A stretch of 64,000 nucleotides of DNA, from the NCBI RefSeq assembly GCF_000349945.1, contig NC_020516.1, positions 1,426,001 through 1,490,000 of the forward strand. The letters run 5' to 3'. Source of the stretch: Azoarcus sp. KH32C. Its GTDB lineage: Bacteria; Pseudomonadota; Gammaproteobacteria; Burkholderiales; Rhodocyclaceae. The notes beneath the pieces are model-generated. The model worked only from the letters and a program-made list of their open reading frames with translations. It was not told the DNA's origin and did no database searches. Positions 47,999 through 57,465 of the stretch are shown in pieces. The translations under genes and the position numbers were made by a program. Position 1 is the stretch's first letter. Each line of letters starts with the position of its first letter.

Positions 47999-48805
47999 AT
48001 GAGTGCTTTCAGTTCGCCTATTCCACACGCAAAATCCTATGGCGGCATTCTGCTCACGAGGACCGGCAAGGTCCTGCTACGCGAACCCGCCAATCACTGG
48101 GACGGCTACGTATGGACGTTTGCGAAGGGAACCTCGGACCCAGGCGAGAGCCCGGTCGAGACGGCTCTTCGTGAGGTTCGCGAAGAGACAGGTTATCCCG
48201 TCGAAATCGTTGGTATCCTTCCCGGTGTGTTCCATAGCGGATGGGGCAGCAGCGTCTATTTCGTGATGCGCCACTCCGGAGAGCAGGGCCGCACGCATTG
48301 GGAAACGCGTAGCACGCGCTGGGCAGACTTCGATACTGCTGCATCCTTGATTTCGAAGAGCACCAATGTGAAGGGCCGGGCGCGAGACCTTGCCGTGTTG
48401 GATGCGGCCAAGGCCTGGTTCGACGCCAATGACACTGGGCTGCTGCCATCCTCGGAGGGCGCCAAGAAGTTGGACTGGAAGACGGTCGACATGCCCGCTC
48501 AGCACGTGACTTTGCAGCTCGACTTTACACTCACGGCTGACGAGGCAGCACAAGTGCGCCTGGGATATATCCCGGCCGAGATGGAGGAGAAATGGTTCGC
48601 GTACTTCGATGACAATACCTTGTATCAGCATCGTAGCTGGACTGGCTTCTGCATTGACCAGGTTCATTTCGTGCCGGACGGGGCCGGGCTTCGCGCGACC
48701 CATGCGAAAGTGAATCGTGACCGAGAGCAATACGGGAACACCAATGACGCCGAGGATGTGGCGCGCATCGAGAGTTTGGTGCGGCGGCTTGCTAGGGGGC
48801 AGTAA
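47999..48805 (+). CDS. Nudix hydrolase with extra C-terminal domain
   Basis: A 268-residue protein. The Nudix box occupies residues 44-66 (GTSDPGESPVETALREVREE then TGY) and matches GX5EX7REUXEEXGU, so it should hydrolyse a nucleoside diphosphate linked to another group. The C-terminal 120 residues form a separate domain with EEKWFAYFDDNTLYQHRSWT. From memory, a similar segment occurs in proteins linked to ADP-ribose metabolism. The start is ATG 47999, one base after the 5'-nucleotidase stop. Nudix-then-nucleotidase order would turn a dinucleotide or NDP-X into nucleosides. Confidence 0.88.
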   Translation: MSAFSSPIPHAKSYGGILLTRTGKVLLREPANHWDGYVWTFAKGTSDPGESPVETALREVREETGYPVEIVGILPGVFHSGWGSSVYFVMRHSGEQGRTHWETRSTRWADFDTAASLISKSTNVKGRARDLAVLDAAKAWFDANDTGLLPSSEGAKKLDWKTVDMPAQHVTLQLDFTLTADEAAQVRLGYIPAEMEEKWFAYFDDNTLYQHRSWTGFCIDQVHFVPDGAGLRATHAKVNRDREQYGNTNDAEDVARIESLVRRLARGQ

Positions 48806-48954
48806 ACGCAGGGTCCCAACTACGACGGGTGGCGCAGCGCGCTCACAAAGTGCGCTGCGGCCGTATTCAGTTGGGCGGATACGGGGTGTCGCGCGCTCGT
48901 AGATAGCATTGTGGGCTGCGCACAAAATTTACCCTGTAGTCAGTGCCGCGGCTT

Positions 48955-49410
48955 TTACACCCGTCCGAAAAAGAAGAGCCAGTCGTCAATGTCGAGCTCG
49001 TGGCGCTCCTCCGGGGCCGCGCTGAGTGCCTGCAGCCATCCGTCGTAGTCCTTCCGTTTGTCGGTGTGCCAGGCCAGTTTCTTGACGCACTCGTCGAGGT
49101 CAGTGCTGAGGTCGTTGCGGACCATTACCTGAGCGCCGCGCTCCCAGTCACGAGCTTTCGGGCTGGAGTACTGGAGTACGATTTTCTCGTCGATTTCGAG
49201 CCCTTCGGAGCGGATGAGGGCCATGACTTCGTCTTTCTTTGCCTTCCAAAAGGCAATCCGCTGGTCGTGATGGTCCAGCTTGGTGTGCGCCGCCTCAGCC
49301 AACTTCGCCGCGGTGTAGGCAAATTTCCATTCGTTCCTAAGCATCACATTCTCCGCGTTGTGGTTGATGGAACCCATCGTAACGTCGGAGTGGCTCATGG
49401 CATGAGCCAT
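48955..49410 (-). CDS. Hypothetical protein
   Basis: About 151 residues, helical and charged, rich in Lys, Asp and His (KLAEAAHTKLDHHDQRIAFW), ending in DIDDWLFFFGRV. It has no signal peptide or membrane helix and I do not recognise it. ATG 49410 is preferred because GAGG lies just upstream; TTG 49419 and ATG 49398 are alternatives. The 149-bp gap to the Nudix gene carries a CGCAGCGC/GCGCTGCG stem that may separate the two convergent units. Confidence 0.65.
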   Translation of the reverse strand: MAHAMSHSDVTMGSINHNAENVMLRNEWKFAYTAAKLAEAAHTKLDHHDQRIAFWKAKKDEVMALIRSEGLEIDEKIVLQYSSPKARDWERGAQVMVRNDLSTDLDECVKKLAWHTDKRKDYDGWLQALSAAPEERHELDIDDWLFFFGRV

Positions 49411-49470
49411 TAGCCTCAAAGTCAGCCCTACATCGTGGGACGACCGATGGCGGGCCCTTGCACTAGCGAG

Positions 49471-49959
49471 TTAGCATTGCGTGCCCTTAAAGGGCAAAGC
49501 ATCTGAATAAGCGACTTTCATCGCCAGCGCGTGGAGTGCTTGAAGTGGGACAACTTTCGTGCCTTTCCATTCTGCTGGAAGAAGTGCGCGAATGGGCGCT
49601 TCGGGCCCATTGTAGAGAACCTTTGCTCTGCCGACTCTAAAGTCAATCTGGAAGAAAAGAAGGTACTCAGAAAAACCTTTTCCTGGTGTGAAGGCAGGAC
49701 CAGAGTTACACAGGCCAGAGGCTTTAACCTGCACGGTTTTGCCCGATTTCGTTAGTGCATCTACCCCTCCTGTACGCTTCCGCGGAGGGACCAGGTCGAA
49801 GTACTCAAATGCGAGCGCTTCAGCGATGTCACCGACCAACCGACCGTCCAGTGTGAACTTTAGCTGAGTCTGGGCGTAGTGCTTTGCGAGTGCCTGTTGC
49901 GCTGTCCAAAGTTGATTAACTACTTCAGGCAGTTGCAGCACGACTTGTTCTTTTTGCAT
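49471..49959 (-). CDS. Putative PD-(D/E)XK nuclease-like protein
   Basis: A 162-residue protein. GRLVGDIAEALAFEYFDLVP is followed by GVDALTKSGKTVQVKASG, a clear D-(X)n-QVK pattern of the restriction-endonuclease fold with the leading E in the helix. The family resembles DUF6998. It may act on DNA with the helicase-nuclease genes that precede it on the same strand, or be a stand-alone restriction-like enzyme. The gap to the helicase gene is about 160 bp. Confidence 0.7.
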   Translation of the reverse strand: MQKEQVVLQLPEVVNQLWTAQQALAKHYAQTQLKFTLDGRLVGDIAEALAFEYFDLVPPRKRTGGVDALTKSGKTVQVKASGLCNSGPAFTPGKGFSEYLLFFQIDFRVGRAKVLYNGPEAPIRALLPAEWKGTKVVPLQALHALAMKVAYSDALPFKGTQC

Positions 49960-50117
49960 ATCTCACTACTTAGATTGGCCTGAATTCCTGCCGCCGGACT
50001 AAACAGAAATGGCCGGAGGTAGATTGGAGCTGCTGCATGACGAAGCACCTTCCGTAGAGGGGGCGTAGCGAAGTTGTACCCAAGGGTCAATCAGACAGAC
50101 TTAATTTAGGATGGGGG

Positions 50118-53100
50118 CTACGTGGTCTTCTCAATTCGTATGGCTCGCGCAGCTACCGGCAGATACAGCCATTGCTCCTTGACGGGCTTGCCCGTACTCG
50201 CCTCGATGGCTTCGGCATAGGACGAGAGCTGCGGGCCGTGCTCTTGTGTCAGTCCTTCGTCACGTGATGCACCGCCTGGATTGGCTTTGTGGTCAATCAG
50301 AATCCACCCATCTGGAGAATTGACCAAGAGGTCTATACGGCCTCGAAGCCTTGTGCCATCGGGGCGGTTCGCCTCGATGGGTATTTCTGAATAGACAACG
50401 GAACCGGGCCAGCGCAGCTGGAGCCATTCTTGGAAAGCCTCAATCTGCGCCTGGACCGCTTTCTTGTCGACGCCATGCGCTACGCCCCAGTTGGTGAGGA
50501 TGCGCTCTATATCGGCTGCGGTGACCTTGCCCGAAATGCACGCGCGTGCGATGCACAGGTGCAAGGCAGTCCCCAGAGCAGTCATGTCAACGCTGGCTTG
50601 CAGAGAAACCCGAACGCCTACCGATTGGGATTGGGCGACCGAATAGGTGCCACCATCCGCATTGCTTGGGCGATACCAGAGAGGCTTGGTTTCCAGAGGG
50701 GCATTGTGAACAAACCAGCTGCAAGTTGAGGCCGATTTCTCCGGAGGCTGGAGAGCACATTCGGCGGCCGTCCAGGTTCGCGACTCTCGTAGGACTTGAC
50801 TGCCGTCTGACAGGTCAAGGAGGCCGCTGTCTCCAAAGAGCAGCTGGCTGGCACCAAGCTCATCGACCCAGCCCCGGTTTGGTTGCCGACGGATGCAAGA
50901 CACCAACACGTTCACGTCGCGAGCACGGGTCATGCTGACGTAGAAGAGTCGCTTGTTCTCCGCCCGGGCGTCCGCTGCCATGGCTTGACCAATAGCAGAG
51001 GCCTCTGCATTCACGGCTGCCTGGGGCTGAGCACGTTTGCCCCATGTCTTAAGCCAGAAGTGCACAAAGCGGTTCTCCAGAGGGCGTTGTGGGTCGAAGT
51101 CGCCGTCGGTGCGCGCGCGTACCTCCCACAGGGCACTTCTCGCTTCGCTCCCCAAAGAGGTGAGGATGACAATGGGCCACTCCAGGCCCTTGGCGCCGTG
51201 ATGAGTCAGCACGGCGACGGCGTCGTCTGAGGTCGCTGCACGGTCGTCATCGCCCGAGATTGCCAGCGCTTCGAACCAGCGCAGTAGGCCACTGACGGTG
51301 GCCGGGCGCTTGGCCGCGATGCATTCGTCCTCGAAGGCGTTGGCGAGGTCGAGTAGAGCGTCGACGTTAGCAATGCGTGTTCTGGCTTCGTGGGGCGAGC
51401 GCGACCATTGGGTTGCCACGTGTGCAACGTGAGACTCAGCACTTGCTAGGCGTAGCGCCTCTGCCGGGGTGAGGGCGCCCATGTTTGGCCTCAGCGCCTC
51501 AAGGCGCGAGAGCAGCGGGTGTGCTGAGTTACCAACGGCCTTCCAAAGGTGAGGGTCGGCCCCCTCGGTCTCGATATACCTGAGGCGGTCAACCAACCAC
51601 TCCTCCACTTTAGCGCCGTCAGCGAGCGTCAGCACCAAGGCTGAGGCCAAGGTGTCCCCAGCGTCGAGCAAGCGCCGCAAGCACGCCAGAACGAAGATGA
51701 CTTCTGGCGTTCCCAGCAGACCCGCACGCGGACTCGCTGAAGGGACGTCCCAGTGGCTCAGAGCCGTCACAGCCAGTTCGACCTGCGCATTAATGCGGCA
51801 CAGGACAGCGATATCGCCTGGGCGAACAGGCCGCAGCTGCTTGCTCACCTTGTCTTCGACCTTCAGGCCAGAATCGATGAGTGTTCGGACCGCCTGGCCG
51901 AGTCCAAGGTAGTCTGTCTCGTTCTTGGTGCTCTCAAAATTCCAGTTGAAGAGTGCAGGTTGGTCCGGGATGTCGGAGCGCGAAGGCTGCAATCGGACGT
52001 CCTCGGAGTTGAGGTCCGGTAAAAAGGAGCTCTCGAAGACTGCGTTCGTTAGAGACACTAATGCAGGAGTGGAGCGCCGCGAAGTGGTCAATGGCTCTCC
52101 AAGTGTGCCTCCCCAGCCCTTGATGGCGCCAAGAACTCCCGCGATGAGCCGGGCATCGGTACCACGAAAGGCATAGATGGCTTGCTTCGGGTCCCCAACC
52201 CAGACCGAGCGACGTGCCAGCTTGGCAAACTCGACAAAGAGCGCGAGTTGAAGCGGGCTCGTATCCTGGAATTCATCGACCATGACGAGGTCGAGTTCGG
52301 TGGACAACGCGTTTCGGACATCAGGGTTTTCGCGGATGGCTCGCAGCAACAACACTTCTTGGTCACTGAAGTCGACGGCCCCCAGCATTCGTTTGGCCTC
52401 AGCATACGTGTCGAGAGCATCAGCTGCCAGACTGAAGACCAACTCCAGGTAGCGGCGTACCTCGGCATGGAAGGCAGGGTGTGACTCGTGAGCCTGGGCA
52501 GCTTCGGCGACAGGTTTGACCATGTCGCGAACCTTGGCGCCAGCGTCGATTCCACATGCCGCAATCCAGTCCGGCCAGGTCCAACGACTTTCATGGAAGG
52601 CTCTATCGAGGCGCTGGAGTTCGTGCTGACCCTTCTGAAGGTTTTGGGCGACCTTGCCGCCGGCCGCCTCGGTCTCCTGGACGTACTTGGTGACTGCGGC
52701 CAGTGCCTCCGAGAGTGCTGCCGCCAAGGTGCCGGTTGGGTCTTGACCCGTAGATGGTGCCGGCCAGTTTGCCAGCATCGAGTTGGCATTTCGCGTGCCC
52801 ATCACGCGTAGCTGAGCGGGAGAGATATCGTTATCTCGAGCGGCCTTAACGACGCCCTCAATTGATTTGGACCAGTCCGCTTGTTCGATACCAAAGCGAG
52901 CAGTCAGCTTAACTAGCTCAAACTGACCTGCACCATCGAGGGTTTCGGACAGCGACGTTGCTAGCAAGCGCCTCGTCTGGCCCTCGCTGAGCACGGTCTG
53001 GTCGGGAGAGAGGCCCAACTCAAAGCAAAAGCGCTTGAGCATTTGGCCGCAGACGCTGTTGACGGTACCAAGCCGAGCTTGGCCAACTGCAGTGGCTAGG

Positions 53101-53294
53101 TCAATGCGACCCTTTTCGAGGAGCCACGAGCGCGCACGCTCTCGAAGCTCCGTTGCGGCCTTTACCGTGAAGGTCGTGGCCAGGATTGCGTGCGGACGGG
53201 CAGCCCCCGACTCCAGCGCGTCTGCGAGCGTGACCGTCAGCTTGTAGGTCTTTCCACTGCCGGCGCCCGCGCTGATGAACTCAACGTTGTTCAT
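50118..53294 (-). CDS. UvrD-family helicase with C-terminal nuclease (AddA/RecB-like)
   Basis: A 1058-residue superfamily 1 helicase. Walker A is GAGSGKT at residues 10-16. Motif II is VMVDEFQDTSP, then SVWVGDPKQAIYAFRGTDAR (motif III region). Motif V-VI sequences are LTHHGAKGLEWPIVILTSLG and RLFYVSMTRARDVNVLVSC. The C-terminus carries a RecB-type nuclease: RLRGRIDLLVNSPDGWILID followed by HK, the GxxD...DxK pattern. The ATG overlaps the stop of the partner gene by 4 bp (ATGA). Together they resemble AddAB, which processes double-strand ends. Location in an accessory region argues against the housekeeping role. Confidence 0.88.
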   Translation of the reverse strand: MNNVEFISAGAGSGKTYKLTVTLADALESGAARPHAILATTFTVKAATELRERARSWLLEKGRIDLATAVGQARLGTVNSVCGQMLKRFCFELGLSPDQTVLSEGQTRRLLATSLSETLDGAGQFELVKLTARFGIEQADWSKSIEGVVKAARDNDISPAQLRVMGTRNANSMLANWPAPSTGQDPTGTLAAALSEALAAVTKYVQETEAAGGKVAQNLQKGQHELQRLDRAFHESRWTWPDWIAACGIDAGAKVRDMVKPVAEAAQAHESHPAFHAEVRRYLELVFSLAADALDTYAEAKRMLGAVDFSDQEVLLLRAIRENPDVRNALSTELDLVMVDEFQDTSPLQLALFVEFAKLARRSVWVGDPKQAIYAFRGTDARLIAGVLGAIKGWGGTLGEPLTTSRRSTPALVSLTNAVFESSFLPDLNSEDVRLQPSRSDIPDQPALFNWNFESTKNETDYLGLGQAVRTLIDSGLKVEDKVSKQLRPVRPGDIAVLCRINAQVELAVTALSHWDVPSASPRAGLLGTPEVIFVLACLRRLLDAGDTLASALVLTLADGAKVEEWLVDRLRYIETEGADPHLWKAVGNSAHPLLSRLEALRPNMGALTPAEALRLASAESHVAHVATQWSRSPHEARTRIANVDALLDLANAFEDECIAAKRPATVSGLLRWFEALAISGDDDRAATSDDAVAVLTHHGAKGLEWPIVILTSLGSEARSALWEVRARTDGDFDPQRPLENRFVHFWLKTWGKRAQPQAAVNAEASAIGQAMAADARAENKRLFYVSMTRARDVNVLVSCIRRQPNRGWVDELGASQLLFGDSGLLDLSDGSQVLRESRTWTAAECALQPPEKSASTCSWFVHNAPLETKPLWYRPSNADGGTYSVAQSQSVGVRVSLQASVDMTALGTALHLCIARACISGKVTAADIERILTNWGVAHGVDKKAVQAQIEAFQEWLQLRWPGSVVYSEIPIEANRPDGTRLRGRIDLLVNSPDGWILIDHKANPGGASRDEGLTQEHGPQLSSYAEAIEASTGKPVKEQWLYLPVAARAIRIEKTT

Positions 53295-55909
53295 TGCCCC
53301 CACCCTCCTAACAGCACCAAGTGGTCCTTGTCCCACGTCCTTGGCCCTTCAACGTGCAACGTTCCTAGCGGTCCCTGGTAATCGTCACCGGCACCAATGG
53401 GTACGACCTCGATTTGCCCTGTAGCCCACTGCTGGGCTCGCCACCTCCAAGTTTCCTTGGCCTGCTGCAGCAGAGAAGCTGTCGCGCCCGCGGGAGGCGT
53501 GCGCACTTGCGCCTTCGGCATGGCCCCGGAAGCCGTGACGTACATGCTTCCGGACTCGACCATGAAGTAGCCGAGCGCAACAGGGGCGGCGCCGGTTTTC
53601 TGCTCAATGAGCAAGGAATAGAGAGCCAACTGAAGATGATTGCCTTGTCGCAAAATCTCTTGGTAATGCTTGTCGCCTCTCCATTTCATATCTAGCGCGA
53701 CTGTTAGGCTTCCGGGAAACTCCACAATCAGGTCAACCTGGCCGTTGAGTGGCACATTGCCCAGCTCACCATCAACGCAAACCTCCGTTCGAACACGCAG
53801 GGCACCAGCTGCCCGCAGATGGTCGAGCATGGAGCAGATAGCCCGCTCACAAACAGCCTTGAAGCGTTGCTGGCTCACACCTGCGCCGCGCATCAAGAGT
53901 AAGGCACCTTCGGTCTGCAGGAGCTCATCGACACTACCCCGAAACCACTCCAGTGCTTGGCCGTTGGTCCATGCCAAGGCATCGCTGTGTCCGAAAAATT
54001 TCTCGAAGACGCGGTGGGCAAGCGTTCCCAGAAGGCGGTTGTCTTCTTCAGCAGCGAGTACCGTGGCGGGGCGCAATAGAGCAACCCGCTTAAGGGCATA
54101 GAGGGCTGGGTCATTGAATAGCTCGGACAGCGATGAGTATGACTGGCTCCAGCTGGGCAGCTCCAACGGTGCGTTCAACTCGATGAATCTGGGGGTTTGG
54201 GGCAGTTCCATGCGGGCCAGATTAGTGGATAACGTGCCGACAAACGCACCTTCCAGTTCGGCATCAATGTCGATACACGAGTTCGTGAGTGCCGGTGCCA
54301 GCTTGCAGAGTAGCTGCCGAAACGGGTGTTCTTCTGCTCCGGCGGGCGGAAGGACCAACACGAAGCGCTGCTTGGCTACCAAGAGTGGATGGAGCCACTG
54401 GTTGGACAGGGCTTCGAGCTCCTGTTGAGGGTCGCGCAAGTGAACTCCCAGCTCTCCCAGCGCAGTCACTTCGGCTTGCGACCACGGCAAAGACGTTGGA
54501 AGAAGTGGAGTGGATGGCATCCACCAAATAACCTCGTCTGCCGGTTCTATGCAGGCTGCTGCGGAGGATTCAGCACGAATGCAGCCGACTTGCGCTGGTG
54601 AGCCAGGGTTGGTAGTTCCTCCAGGTGTCGCGTGCACGATGAGCTGCTCAACATGGCGCGGAGTCAGGCTGGCGATGCCCTGGCGCTTGAACTCTGTGAG
54701 GCCCTCCAGAACCGCCAAACACTGCTCTACAGCTGGCACCAGAGACGCTCTCGCAGATTCATCGCCTGTAAGGCGTTTCCTCAGTGCTGTAGCCAACTTG
54801 TCGACTCGAACGAGCAGGGCATCAACTGGTGCCCCTTCGTCACGGCTCCAACGGTCACCCTCGAGCCAGAATGCAATGCTTTCCAAGACGCCCTTGCCAT
54901 CTTCCGTGGCTCCGATTTTTTCTTTTACAGCGTTCCAGCTCGCGCCTCCAATGCCCGGCTGTTCGGCAACGGCGCGAGCGAGGTTGAAACGTGCCTTACG
55001 GCTGAAGGGGCCAATGGGATGAGCAAGGAACTCGACTAGGCGGCCGACGTCGATTGGAGACCAGCACATCTCCAGTGCAAGTCCCACGGCTTGTAGCGAC
55101 GGGCGCAGCTCGCTCGGGTTCTGGAATCCGCTCCCTGAGCCGCCTGTGGCCGTCATCGTGGTATCGACAGCGTCACCTCCCGCCTCGCAAACCAGAAGCC
55201 GGTCAGCAGGCGTCTTTTGACACATAGCGCTTAACCAATGTTTTGCCACCTCGCGGGTAGAGGCTTGCAGGATGACGACGCTACCATCCGAAATGGGGGC
55301 GCCAATTGGCTGTAGCCGGCCGTTGCGTAGAGCCACTTGGGCGCACTCTTGGAGTTGGCGCAATTGGCCCTGGCCTTGCGGTTCGGGCATCCACTGGCTC
55401 ACGTTAGGTAACAGCGCCAGAGTCTTGCGCCAAACCCACGGAAAACTCGCAATCGGGTCTACCAACAACACCGATTTAATCGGTATAGGCTCGGTGGAAA
55501 GGGCCGCAATGACAGCGACAAGTCGTTCAGCCTCACCGACAGAGAAATTGCTGGCAGCTGATTGCTCAACCAGAGCCAATTCACGTAGGCGCTGCGGTGC
55601 ATCATCCGGCGCTGAGCCGTCCCAGCCAGCTAGGCGCCACTCGTCACGCCAGGATAAGAGCTCGGCAGCGGTGCCGACGCTATCAGCCTCTAGCGAGCGG
55701 CTGTAGAAGCGCTCATGGTTATCGCATAGCCGCAAATGTCCGAGGTAGCTGGTCACGCGTCGAGCAAGTGATACCTCAGGACGCAGCAGTCCGAGGTAAG
55801 TTTCAAGGAGTCCTAATAGGCCCATACGACCTAGCACGGGGTCACCGAGTGAGCTCTCGCGCGAGGGCCCTAGTCGAGAGTCAAGACTCAAGCCAAATGT
55901 TATGTTCAT
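53291..55909 (-). CDS. PD-(D/E)XK nuclease family protein (AddB-like partner)
   Basis: An 872-residue protein from ATG 55909; a longer frame from 55948 has no better ribosome site. No intact Walker A is seen, as expected for an inactivated AddB-like helicase. The C-terminal nuclease is clear: NGQVDLIVEFPGSLTVALDM followed by KW, with TLAHRVFEKFFG (the QxxY-like upstream helix) before it. It probably forms a complex with the product of the overlapping downstream helicase gene. No Fe-S cysteine cluster was noted. The 184 bp upstream is free of genes. Confidence 0.82.
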   Translation of the reverse strand: MNITFGLSLDSRLGPSRESSLGDPVLGRMGLLGLLETYLGLLRPEVSLARRVTSYLGHLRLCDNHERFYSRSLEADSVGTAAELLSWRDEWRLAGWDGSAPDDAPQRLRELALVEQSAASNFSVGEAERLVAVIAALSTEPIPIKSVLLVDPIASFPWVWRKTLALLPNVSQWMPEPQGQGQLRQLQECAQVALRNGRLQPIGAPISDGSVVILQASTREVAKHWLSAMCQKTPADRLLVCEAGGDAVDTTMTATGGSGSGFQNPSELRPSLQAVGLALEMCWSPIDVGRLVEFLAHPIGPFSRKARFNLARAVAEQPGIGGASWNAVKEKIGATEDGKGVLESIAFWLEGDRWSRDEGAPVDALLVRVDKLATALRKRLTGDESARASLVPAVEQCLAVLEGLTEFKRQGIASLTPRHVEQLIVHATPGGTTNPGSPAQVGCIRAESSAAACIEPADEVIWWMPSTPLLPTSLPWSQAEVTALGELGVHLRDPQQELEALSNQWLHPLLVAKQRFVLVLPPAGAEEHPFRQLLCKLAPALTNSCIDIDAELEGAFVGTLSTNLARMELPQTPRFIELNAPLELPSWSQSYSSLSELFNDPALYALKRVALLRPATVLAAEEDNRLLGTLAHRVFEKFFGHSDALAWTNGQALEWFRGSVDELLQTEGALLLMRGAGVSQQRFKAVCERAICSMLDHLRAAGALRVRTEVCVDGELGNVPLNGQVDLIVEFPGSLTVALDMKWRGDKHYQEILRQGNHLQLALYSLLIEQKTGAAPVALGYFMVESGSMYVTASGAMPKAQVRTPPAGATASLLQQAKETWRWRAQQWATGQIEVVPIGAGDDYQGPLGTLHVEGPRTWDKDHLVLLGGWGQ

Positions 55910-56093
55910 CTGTCGGTAACCGTAATAAGCAGTGCCGCGGCCGCCCATGGTAGGGGCAGAACGTGGCTGTCAGTGACGGCAAATTGCCACATCCCGTCGA
56001 CTCCGTGCGAACTGTGCAGATTTAAATTCCATTGGGTAAGCAAAACATTAAACGCGAATGACAAATGCACTAAGTAGGTCGCCTGCAGAATTC

Positions 56094-56252
56094 TTAAGGC
56101 GGGCAACGCAACAGCTTTGCGTCGGCGCTGTCCTCGGTCTTCGGGGGCGGGGTATCTAGGTGGATGCCGTCGAGGGTGGTGAGATGCTCACACTCGAGAA
56201 AATTCACGAGGTCGGATGCTGAGTACAGGACACTTCCACTGACTATCTGCAC
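56094..56252 (-). pseudogene. Truncated RecB-like nuclease N-terminus (TM0106 type)
   Basis: A 52-residue frame from GTG 56252, with a GAGGGGG ribosome site, reads VLYSASDLVNFLECEHLTTL followed by DGIHLDTPPP. This resembles the N-terminus of TM0106-family RecB-like putative nucleases (S..DLVNFLECEHLT.LD). The rest of the roughly 500- to 1000-residue protein is absent and the frame ends in RCPP. It sits between the WYL regulator and the helicase-nuclease genes, and is probably a leftover of an earlier cargo gene. Confidence 0.55.
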
Positions 56253-56318
56253 GGCGACCCCCTCTTATGTGAATTGCGTGCAGATTGTACCGAGTCCATA
56301 GCTCACCAGATGAGCGAC

Positions 56319-57284
56319 CTAGATGCTTTTCATGCCTTCCGCGAGTTGGTGCCGAACGCGTTCTCGTAACGACGCAGGCTCAATGACCTTCACCGCTGGC
56401 ACATGGCGCAGGATATCCATCGTGAGTTCGGTGGGGTTGCTGAACGGCACGCGCAAGCGGTAAGTGCCGTCGTCCTGAAAGCGCCCCTGCTGGTCTTGGT
56501 GCCACACCTCGCGGCTGACCCATCGCGCTTGTTCCGCCGTGAATTCCAGCTCCGCCCACTCCACATCCTTACCCGAAAAGATGCCGTAGCCGCCGTCGAG
56601 AACCTTGCGCATCTCCCGGTCGCTGACTTCCTTCGCCTTCTCCGTCGTGAGCGTTACCGCGCGAATCGCATCGAGGGCAAAGCTGCGAAGTTCCTCGCGC
56701 AGGTGGCACCACGCATCCAGATACCAGGCCTCCCGGTAGAAGGTCAGGCGCTGTGGGGAGACCTCGCGACGAACGGTCTCGTCCCGCGTGCGCACGTAAT
56801 GGTCGATAGTGATACGACGACGTTGCAGGACCGCTGTGGCAATCGGGGTGAAGTGCTTGGCATCGTGTGCCCGAGCCGCTTGCCGGTGAAAGCGAATGCG
56901 CTTGTCGATGTCTGCGACGGAAATTTCCCCTTCACCCATGATTGCGCGCAGACGTGTCAAGAGAGGTTCGACGTGGTGCGAAAGCAATCCCGGTTCGAGG
57001 TTTTTCAGGAGCTGCTGCATTGTGAGCAGCGCGAAAACTTCAGACGCGTTGAACCAGAGCCCTGGCAGTTCGTACCGTGGGCCGGAGGAGGGCGCGTCGA
57101 AACGATATCCGCCGGCGTCGCGGTCCCAGACGATGGGGGCGTTGAAGCGTTCTCTGAGGTATTCCAGGTCCCGCTTGAAGGTTGCGAGCGATACCTCAAG
57201 TTCGTCGAGGAAGGTCTGGACAGGCACCACGCGACGTTCGTTGAGCAGTCGGTCGATATGATAGAAGCGTTCGGTTCGGTCCAT
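56319..57284 (-). CDS. WYL-domain transcriptional regulator
   Basis: A 321-residue DNA-binding protein. The N-terminal winged HTH (HIDRLLNERRVVPVQTFLDE, then VSLATFKRDLEYLRERFNAP) is of the DeoR/YafY kind. The WYL domain (residues about 135-225) contains the AWYLDAWCHLREELRSFALD segment, and a WCX extension follows. WYL regulators often control phage-defence operons and respond to nucleic-acid or nucleotide ligands. This one reads toward the helicase-nuclease genes, so it is a good candidate regulator of that unit. Confidence 0.9.
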   Translation of the reverse strand: MDRTERFYHIDRLLNERRVVPVQTFLDELEVSLATFKRDLEYLRERFNAPIVWDRDAGGYRFDAPSSGPRYELPGLWFNASEVFALLTMQQLLKNLEPGLLSHHVEPLLTRLRAIMGEGEISVADIDKRIRFHRQAARAHDAKHFTPIATAVLQRRRITIDHYVRTRDETVRREVSPQRLTFYREAWYLDAWCHLREELRSFALDAIRAVTLTTEKAKEVSDREMRKVLDGGYGIFSGKDVEWAELEFTAEQARWVSREVWHQDQQGRFQDDGTYRLRVPFSNPTELTMDILRHVPAVKVIEPASLRERVRHQLAEGMKSI

Positions 57285-57465
57285 TCCGCTCTTTCTTCAA
57301 TCTGAAATGGCAGTAGGATACCCGTTTGCAGTACCCAAGCTCTTCGCTCACGCTTCATGTTCCGCGATAATGTGGAAGGCGCTCTGCTCTCTCCCCGAAG
57401 TCGCGCCGCGTCTACCTCTCGAGCGCCCCGCTTGAAGACCCTTAGTCAAGGCTGTTTCTTTGTGC

